64,000 nt of DNA. Source: Eurosta solidaginis (lineage: Eukaryota; Arthropoda; Insecta; Diptera; Tephritidae). The notes beneath the pieces were generated by a model that was not told the origin of the DNA, searched no databases, and worked only from the letters and a program-made list of their open reading frames with translations. The DNA lies in the NCBI RefSeq assembly GCF_040869045.1, contig NC_090319.1, positions 65,382,779-65,446,778 on the forward strand. Reading direction: 5' to 3'. The number at the start of each line of letters is the position of its first letter. Positions within the stretch are counted from its first letter, which is position 1. Shown in pieces: positions 56,520-64,000 of this stretch. Made by a program: the position numbers and the translations under genes.

Positions 56520-58846
56520 TCTATATATATAAAAATGAAATGAGGTTCGTTCCTGTCCATGTTTTGCGACCGATTGGAGGCCAATTTTATTCGTTCTCTT
56601 TTCATATTATAGGGATCAAATAGGGGAAGGTTTTTAGCAAAAAAAAAATTTTTTAAATTGTTTAGGGTCTTGAGATATAGGTCAAAACGTGGACCCGGAT
56701 AACCCTACGATGTGTTTGTATAATATGGGTATCAAATGAAGGTTAATATGGGTTACCTTTCGTACCCCTGGTTGACTAGAGTCTCGAGATATAGGCCAAA
56801 AGATAGACCCAGATACCCCTAGAATGTGTTTATACAATATGGATATCAAAGAAAGCTGTTGATGAGTTCTTTAGCATAGGGAAATTTTCATACATCTGGG
56901 TGACTAGGGCCTCGAGATATTGCCCAAAACGTGGATGAGAATAACCTTAGGATATATTTTTACATTATGGGTTTCAAATGGAAGATGTTAATGAGTACTT
57001 CAATATGGGCACCAAAAGGAAGCTGTGCTGATGAGTGGTAATTTTTCTCTGGGTGACGAGCGTCTCGACATCATTTCACGTGTACAACATTTTTTGAATA
57101 AATATACAAATTTTTCGATTTGTGTCGTGCTTCTAAGTTGCAAATTTTTTCGAAAGAGAGTAAACATAAACACCGAGGTTTGTACATTGTTTATGAGAGG
57201 GGCTTCGGCACACATACACAAACGTATGTCACATTTCGCTGCTGGCTGAACATTTCTACTGCTTTGTATTTGTTATACAAACTACGCTTGTGTTCCGTTA
57301 ATTTTTGTGCAGTTCAACTGTGAGCAGTGTTCGGACTTCTACCACTAAAGTGGTAGATCTACCACCTCTTTTCCTGAAATATAAGTTCTACCACTTCTAC
57401 CACGCAAACGTAAAAATAGGTGGTAGATTTTTATAGAAATTTTCTGAAGAAACCTTATTTTTTCCACAATTATTCGGAAAGAAAATCAATGCAGTGGAAC
57501 GGTTTTATAAAACTCAAAATAACGTCTGGCTTAGCTCTGATCAACATATTACCTATTTTCCTTCAGGTTTTTAGTACAAAACTGCAATGTAGGTACACCT
57601 ACCTACATATATGGAAAAAAGTGGCTATTATTCATTATATCAAGATATTTAAAATATAACCAAAATCTAAAATGGGGCGTGGCACCCCCCATACAAATGG
57701 AATATATCATACTGCATATCTCTGGATATAGTAATGGAAGGATAATTAAAATTGGTAAGGAGCTATATGACGTTAAGTCCTAACACCTCCATTAAAATGT
57801 GAAATTTGGGAAAAAGGGGCGTGGCACCTTCCCTACAAATGGGATTTTTCAGAACTATGGTGCAGTACAAACTTATTATTTTAAGACCTAAAGTTTGACT
57901 GCATTGTTCAGTTTGGCTGTTATTCCTTTTGGATGTTGAGTAATCTTCCGCCGTTTAAAAAAATTTGTTAGCTTCAGCCTATCCACATCTACATATCTAA
58001 ATATATAGGTTCCTTCGATCAAGACGGAGTTTTTTCATATTTCAGAATTAAGAATTTAAAATAAATTTTTTTTTTTGGCTATGTGAACGAGCAATCTTAG
58101 GTCCCAAAAATGATCATGTAGACAAAATCAATGATCGGATTCAAAACCAAATTCTTGGTGAAGTGACGAAATATAAATCGATCGACATACCTACAGATGA
58201 AGATCAAATTGTGAGTTGTCAAATTGAACTTCTAAACTCTTCAGAACCACCAGGCATTCCAGCCTGCGCATATATCAGCTTTGAAAATTGGCTCACCAAT
58301 CATGCTTCTTCGGAATTTAGACCCACCAAAATTGTATAATGGAACCAGACTTTGCGTTAAGCAATTAATGCCGAATGTAATCGAAGCAACAATCATCAGC
58401 GGTAAAAGCAAAGGTGAAGACGTTCTCATACCACGGATCCCAATGATTCCTACAGATTTTCCATTCAATTTTAAGCTCTTATAGTTTCCTGTATGCCTTG
58501 CTTTTGCAATTACAATCAACAAATCAGATGGACAATCGCTTTCTGTTGCAAGATTAAATTTAGAGGGTCCATGCTTTTCTCATGGCCAGCTATATGTCGC
58601 TTGCTCCAGAGTTGGAAAATTTGTTTATCTTTGCATCGAACGAAAGAACCAAAAATATTGCGTACCTATATGAATTACAATAAGATGCAATAATAAAAGG
58701 ATTTAAACGAAAATTCCACCAAATATGCGTACAAAATTCAATTCAATTTATAAAACAATAAACTAAATTATCAACAAACAAAACAGAAAAAATAACGCAA
58801 CACTCATTCTATCTCGGGCGCTACAACGTACGCCGGGTATAGCTAG
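56520..58846 (+). mobile_element. Helitron 2 (copy 2)
   Basis: It starts at the shared junction base after Helitron 1 and ends in CTAG at 58843-58846. Near identical to 23594-25919, including the TACCACT palindrome and the helicase remnant (about 58117-58680). Confidence 0.8.
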
Positions 58847-59897
58847 TTACTTATCGATTGGGATTCAAGAGGTTGTTGAGCGTAACCCTTTCAAGGGGCT
58901 GGCAGCGCAATTTATGACTTCTCCTAAACAATAATCAACCTCACGAATGTGACCCAGGAGGTTCGCCCTGGTCATAGCAAACAGTTCGCGCGACTTAGTA
59001 CCCATCCGGCAAAGGATCAAAATCTTTAAAACTCCCCAAAACCTTCGTTGAGTCTCCTTTTATCTACATGTAGAAGATTTATTTATTGACATCAAAGTGC
59101 TTTTTAACTACCGGCTTTGTAACTGGACCATAATTTTTCGGAACTGGTTCGCCCTTTTACTTCAGAAGTAGCCCAATACTCCAATGAAACTCTAAAATAT
59201 CCTTTTATACACTGGCTCAGGTTGTATATCGTCGCATTTCCTCAGAGAACTGCCGAAATACCTCTAGGGTGCACTTTCCCATTCAGTCCACAGCACGTGT
59301 CCAACAAGTACAATTCTGCTCTCAATTTGGACACCTACCAAACAGCTTTTGACAGTGGTGCTGGTGTGCAACAAGAATGTCAGCACCTACGTTTAGTATC
59401 TTATTCTCATCAAATGCAATATGACTTCCGAACTGAGAGAAGCAGTCAAAGAGAATGTGAACTATCAATCTGTGTAACATGTCCATCAACACCGACGCTG
59501 TCATTCCTCCAACTCCGCTATGGGGACGTGATTCATCAGCTAACTGCTGCTATTGCTTAACCGCTACTTAACTGTTGCCCCGACTCTACCATACTACCAT
59601 ACTCATTTGCTACTCAACTTTTGCCGTCCCCAAGTTCCACCACTGCTACTACCATTGCCCAGTTAGTATCATACAACCTCTCACCTCTGGCCCCCTTTCC
59701 CATACTTTCTGCTTATGCTGCTTACTAGTGCCCTTGACCACCCTAAGTTGTTCAGCTACTTCCGAGTTCGCCTGCCCTGCGATTGCAAGATCAGTCATCT
59801 CACCGTAGTAGTAATCAACGACATCGTTCGTTCTCAACTACTCCGATCAGTTCATATTAACAAGCCCAGTGAGTTGCTCTCGCGCTCCCCACTCCCC
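58847..59897. other. Unassigned kilobase (copy 2)
   Basis: The counterpart of 25920-26973. A plus-strand frame of 112 codons (59222-59560) is longer here than in copy 1 because of base changes; no product is recognised. Confidence 0.35.
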
Positions 59898-60229
59898 GGG
59901 ACTAAACAATTTACGAGCACCCTATAAAAAATCCACTAATACATTTCATTAATTTGAATTAATGATGTCTCATTCATGAATCACTATTGATGGATGACAT
60001 CAAAAAAATTGTTTCCCACATCAACTAAATGATTTTTGGACTAAGTGCTAAAAATAAAATTAACACAGAGTATTTACTGTTTATACTGTTTTATTGTAAC
60101 GTAAAAATAAAATTCTCTTTTAACAGCCACATTTTGTTTCAAATAATCTTTTCTAGTTATTTGGTAACATTTTAGTACATTTCTGATAAATATAATGATG
60201 ATTATAAATTTTAATTATTCAATATAGAT

Positions 60230-63200
60230 GGTTCGGATATCAAAGAGTGGTTTTCTTGCTTTTTTTGCTGCAAAATTTTTTAAATTAATATTAAAATTTG
60301 ACTGTCTTACCAAAACGGATTCAACACAAACCGTGGCAAGTCCTTAAATTCGCTCTTGAGGTGAACACGATCTATGAAAGCTTTTGATTCTTGCAAGGAC
60401 GCTGAAAGAATGTTCTGCACTAGCTACAGTGAGAGGTATAGTGCAAAAGATACGTAAAGCAACACAAATGTTGGGGAAAATCGTATACAGATTTTGAACA
60501 TATGTAGATGACATTTAGCAATTCCAATGGTGACAAACCATTATCAAAATTTGCTTCGTAAATGTGTTTCAAGTGAATTATTTCGCATTCTTAGCTTTGA
60601 GAAACGTCCGACTTGTATTTTCCGACAAATTTTGCTGCACTCGCCGGAATAGTAGTTTCATCCATGTCTTCAAATTACCACAAAAAGGAAAACGTCTCGT
60701 TTAAATTTCTTATAGCTGCAAATCGTTCAGTAATGCCAGTGATTACCGAATCCACGATCACCAAGAATGTATTGTTTTTAAAATCAGACTCTGTATCATC
60801 CTTAATCATCTCATTTCCATTATCTTCAAAATGTTTTTTGGGTTTTCTCTTTCGAATGTCCGGAAACTTTGGCGAGATGTTCAATTGAATAGCAACTGTT
60901 TTGCATTCGTTTAAAATTGTTTCAAATCAGCTAATAAGGCATCAAGATGTCTTGGTGCCCCCCATAAATTCAGAAAACAAATATTCAGATTTCAGAAAAC
61001 ATTAATCAGAACCCTTTTTTCAGAAAGACAAAATTCAGAGGTCAAAACTCAGAAGTCAAATCTCAGAAGTCAAATTTCAGAAGTGAAAATTCAGAAGTCA
61101 AATTTCAGAAGGCAAACAGAAAAACATTAAATTTTTCTCAAAATTCAGAAACGTTCGTTTATTTGGAAGGAATTATGTATAAAGAAAAAGTATTAAAATC
61201 TAAAATTTTAAATTGTGTGCAATAGCAAGCATGTAATTAATTAAATCTTTTCGGGTTTATCTTTTTCAAATGAATTTACAATATTCAAAAAACGAAGTCT
61301 TATATTTTATCTTGCGTTTCCGATATGACTCGCCCCAGCTGAAAATTGCTGCAGTTTTGTTTCTGTTATTGCACGTTCGTTTTTTATTTTATTTATAAAA
61401 TTAAATATATTAGCGCGTGTCCCAAACGCACTTCGAATGACGTTGTACGGACTTCACCCAATTTGGTGATATTATACGTATTCCATAATTCGATTGGATA
61501 TAACGCCTTCTTCGACGTTGCTGTGTTCCAGGCTGAAAAAAATTTTAGAAGTCAAAATTCAGAAATTAATCAGACAGCAAAAAATTTTATGTTTTTTGCT
61601 GTCTGATTACTTTCTGAATTTTGACTTCTGAATATTGATTTCTGAATTTTTGTTTCTGAAAAAAGGGTTCTGACTAATGTTTTCTGAAAAAATGTGTTTC
61701 CGAATTTTTGTTTTCTTAATTTATGGGGGGAACCAGATGTCGGACCTCAACATCTATGGTGGCGTCTCTAGCTTGGAGTACGACGTTTCTTTCATTAATG
61801 GTAGTCAGTATTTTGAACCAAATTGAGGGCAGCAAGATACATTCGTACTTGTTGATGTACTTGAGAATGCCGGTAATATCTCCGTATGCTTGTGCAGTAA
61901 AATAAAGCTTAAGTAATGAGTTTAGTGCTTGTGTTAATCCTGGAACATGGTTTGCGAATGGTCTAATTGCCTCAATTCTAGCCGATCACCTAGTGTCTGA
62001 AAGACTGTGAAGAGAGCTTGGTACATTTTTTTTGAGGACGTCCCATTGTTGTGGACTGCTGCTGAAAATAGTAAAACATTTTTGTACAACTCCGAAGAAA
62101 GTAATTGCAGCGGTACAACATTCTGCAGCATCAATATCACATAAATTGAGACTGTAGGTTGCACAAAGCGAGTAATCAGCATTCGAGTATGACGTAGTGC
62201 TCCGTTGTAAGCTCTTTTCATATTGGCGCCGTTATCTTTTAATGGGATTTCATGTTTGCCTAGAGTATGGCAAATTAGATCAGCGATTTTCTGACCAGTT
62301 TTTTGGTTACCATTCACGAAAGCCAAAAACCGTTCTTGAATCGTAAAATTTGTTGCTTTCGAATTGAAATGGAGTTAGCGCAAAATGAACGTATTCTGTT
62401 CAACGTGACTAGCATCAGGCGTAGCATTAACGATGATAGCAAAATACTTGGCTTTCTTGCCTTGATCTAATATAGTTTCCCTCACATGCTTTGCACAAAT
62501 TTCTATAAACTTGTTCTGAATCTCTGGGGAAAGATAGTGAACTTGTAAACGTTTGTGCTGTCGTTGTGAAATCCTAACATTCTCCAAATGATCTCTAAGT
62601 ATCGGATCATATTGGCTTATGAGATCTTAGATGCACAAAAAATGTCCATCGTTTCGTTCTCCATGATATATATTTTCACCTTTAAACTCTAGACCTCTTT
62701 CACCCAAAAATAAAATAGTGGCCAAAATTCTATATAAAATTTCTTTCTACTTTTGAGTTTCAGCGATTAGCTGTTCATTGATAAGTGTATCAATTGTAGC
62801 CTCCTTTTGAATTAGATTTTGTAAAGATCGCCATTGAATATAACATTTAATGTGATCTTGAGTATTTTCGTGTGATGGCAGTTTATCGTATAGCTTCTTC
62901 CATACCTGGAATTTCGAATATCCGCCAGGACAACAAATTTTAGGTAGATTTAAATAAAATATTGGCGCTTAACAGACGACATGACAGGCAATAAAAAGCA
63001 TTGCTACTGGCACTCCACACTAACCAGTCACGCTCCTCTTTCTCTCCATTTGGCAAGATTCTGTTTAACAACGCGGTGGGAAATGCCTCGTCATGACAAT
63101 CACGTGGAAAAATAAAAGGGCACTTTTGATTACCTCGCGGAATTATTTCGTTGACTTCTTCAGATCGCAAAAACTCATTATTAATGGTACCGATATCAAA

Positions 63201-63240
63201 CTCGTTTAAATAATCTGGACTTTGATACAGAGTTGATGGT
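60230..63240 (-). pseudogene. hAT transposase (copy 2)
   Basis: It has the same domain order as copy 1: the TTF zinc finger (62940-63170 and beyond), DUF4371 blocks (62375-62587 and 61934-62326), a middle block (60675-60884, with DIRKRKPKKHF and FLVIVDSVITG) and the dimerisation region near 60240-60520, now with extra lesions (FPNICVALRIF preserved). Breaks are mostly shared with copy 1. Confidence 0.75.
60954..61734. mobile_element. Foldback-like element, both arms present (copy 2), 781 bp
   Basis: The termini GGTGCCCCCCATAAATTCAG and, inverted, GGTTCCCCCCATAAATTAAG flank long arms made of roughly 13-bp repeats (TTCAGAAGTCAAA and variants). The right-hand target copy is AGATGTCGG at 61735-61743; the left is AGATGTCTT here but AGATGTCGG in copy 1. 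A 9-bp duplication with repetitive inverted arms is the Foldback/Galileo pattern. A smaller hairpin with CAGACAGCAAAAAA...TTTTTTGCTGTCTG lies at about 61570-61608. No transposase inside. Confidence 0.75.
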
Positions 63241-63314
63241 ACATTTTTGTTTGATGTTTTTATTGTCTCCTCCCTGTTCGAAGGCTCAGGCGAAAAATTA
63301 TTATCAATATTCGT

Positions 63315-63470
63315 TGCATCGTTCGCATCGTCGGGTGTGAGTCACACCTCTAAAAATAACTACTGTATTCTTACTCAGTTGGAGTTCGTTGTATCCCTTT
63401 CCGATCCTGCATTGACTGAATGCTACGTCAGCCCTCGACAAAACCCACTTCCTATCTTTCAGTCGGTGTA
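63315..63470. other. Copy-2-specific segment at the hAT/protease junction
   Basis: It replaces the right end of the hAT element seen in copy 1 (30060-30225). It includes GGGTGTGAGTCACACC, a palindrome, and ends TTTCAG before shared sequence resumes at TCGGTGTAACAAAAG. Origin unknown. Confidence 0.5.
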
Positions 63471-63527
63471 ACAAAAGTCACAAGTACCTGAATATTTGCC
63501 AATTTTAGTTTGTTCTCCACCACTTAC

Positions 63528-64000
63528 CGTTCATGTGCGCGCACTTCCTTCACAGCAAATGTAACTGGTGCAGAAGGTTCAGCATCGGTCGATAAATCGA
63601 TATCACCCAAACGTACAGTAAATTGTCGCGCTGCAAAACTAAAATATGACACCGACTTCAAAAGTATTCAAATGGGAAAAAATTAAAATAGCTTACGGTT
63701 TCTGACGCGAATCTCTCGTACAATGCGCTGCTGTCAAAATATAATTGGAACCAATAAGCGAGCCACCACACCAGAACTCTGTACGTTTGGGACCATGCAA
63801 AAATATTGCCGCCATCCATGGCCATTGACCATTCGGTGCTTCAACTCCACCAACAATACGCCCCGAGGAATATTCCTGTTGTCCACACTCTTCTGGATCT
63901 ACAATATTATTGTTGCCTAGCAGTTCTAACTCATTGCCCAGCGGGTTTGGTGTAGTCGTTGTTGTTGTGGTGGTTGTTGAGGGTTTTAACTGTGGTATTA
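63528..64000 (-). CDS. CG7432-like serine protease, partial, copy 2 (no lesion visible)
   Basis: Two exons are visible: 63528-63638 and 63697 to beyond the right edge, separated by a 58-bp GT-AG intron as in copy 1. The frame holds the activation site [19 protein letters not shown] and LTAAHC with the catalytic His. The codon that is TAA in copy 1 is CAA (Gln) here. The donor after 63528 is intact (GTAAG), but later exons with the catalytic Asp and Ser do not appear between here and 51666, where only transposons lie. So either the intron is very long and continues elsewhere, or the gene is truncated. Function, if any, would be a secreted zymogen protease. Confidence 0.6.

Larger units (their letters stand above)
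59898..63314 (-). mobile_element. hAT element (copy 2), both termini lost
   Basis: Same element as 26974-30195. The left terminus is deleted (CCCCACTCC joins CCGGGACTAAAC). At the right, sequence after about 63314 is replaced by an unrelated 150 bp. A 60-bp insertion at about 60096-60150 is not in copy 1. Confidence 0.7.
51716..64000. repeat. Segmental duplication, copy 2
   Basis: The counterpart of 18116-31000, direct orientation, cut by the window's right edge. Relative to copy 1 it lacks the 127-bp repeat portion and simple-sequence expansion near 19.2-19.9 kb, 171 bp around the MITE end and Walker A flank, an 18-bp helicase segment and the left hAT terminus. It keeps the right arm of the Foldback-like element. 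Confidence 0.9.

Overview
The window looks like dipteran nuclear DNA, most likely from a true fruit fly (Tephritidae). The evidence is the mix of fly-type repeats (LOA/Bilbo-like and CR1/Kiri-like non-LTR elements, a Ty3/gypsy element primed by a tRNA-Leu-like sequence, two piggyBac elements, Helitrons, hAT elements, a tRNA-derived SINE) together with an insect-type clip-domain serine protease. The species assignment is inference. Host coding sequence is scarce: two copies of a serine-protease homologue (1-582 and 50854-51666, minus strand) and two copies of the 5' part of a CG7432-like protease gene (30291-31946 and 63528-64000, minus strand). Nearly everything else is nested, mostly decayed transposable elements.

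Layout. 1-758: broken protease homologue and its TATA-containing upstream region. 759-9416: a CR1/Kiri-like element whose ORF2 is split by a LOA/Bilbo-like element (2941-8289) with a 13-bp target-site duplication. 9417-9850: the interrupted upstream region resumes, followed by a second copy of it. 10089-17944: a Ty3/gypsy element with both LTRs and a foreign insert in its integrase. 18116-31000: a third upstream copy, a dispersed repeat, two Helitrons joined end to end, an hAT element carrying a Foldback-like insertion, and a broken protease gene. 31947-41473: sparse sequence with a LOA fragment, a SINE with a 12-bp duplication, an hAT-type MITE with an 8-bp duplication, a 100-N assembly gap and a 130-bp tandem repeat. 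41478-46685: two unrelated piggyBac elements 148 bp apart. 46959-50040: a degenerate LOA copy carrying a small retroposon. 50854-51666: the intact-looking protease homologue. 51716-64000: a second, nearly identical copy of the 18-31 kb region.

The main large-scale signal is this direct duplication of at least 12 kb. The copies differ by few substitutions over long stretches but by several clean indels: a MITE and helicase segment, the arms of the Foldback element, the hAT ends, and a nonsense codon in one protease copy. It is either a recent segmental duplication or two haplotypes laid end to end by the assembler. I found no clearly new biological system. The best candidates for something unusual are the head-to-tail Helitrons sharing their junction bases, the kinship of the Helitron 5' repeats to a free-standing 130-bp minisatellite, and the repeated copies of a single promoter region.
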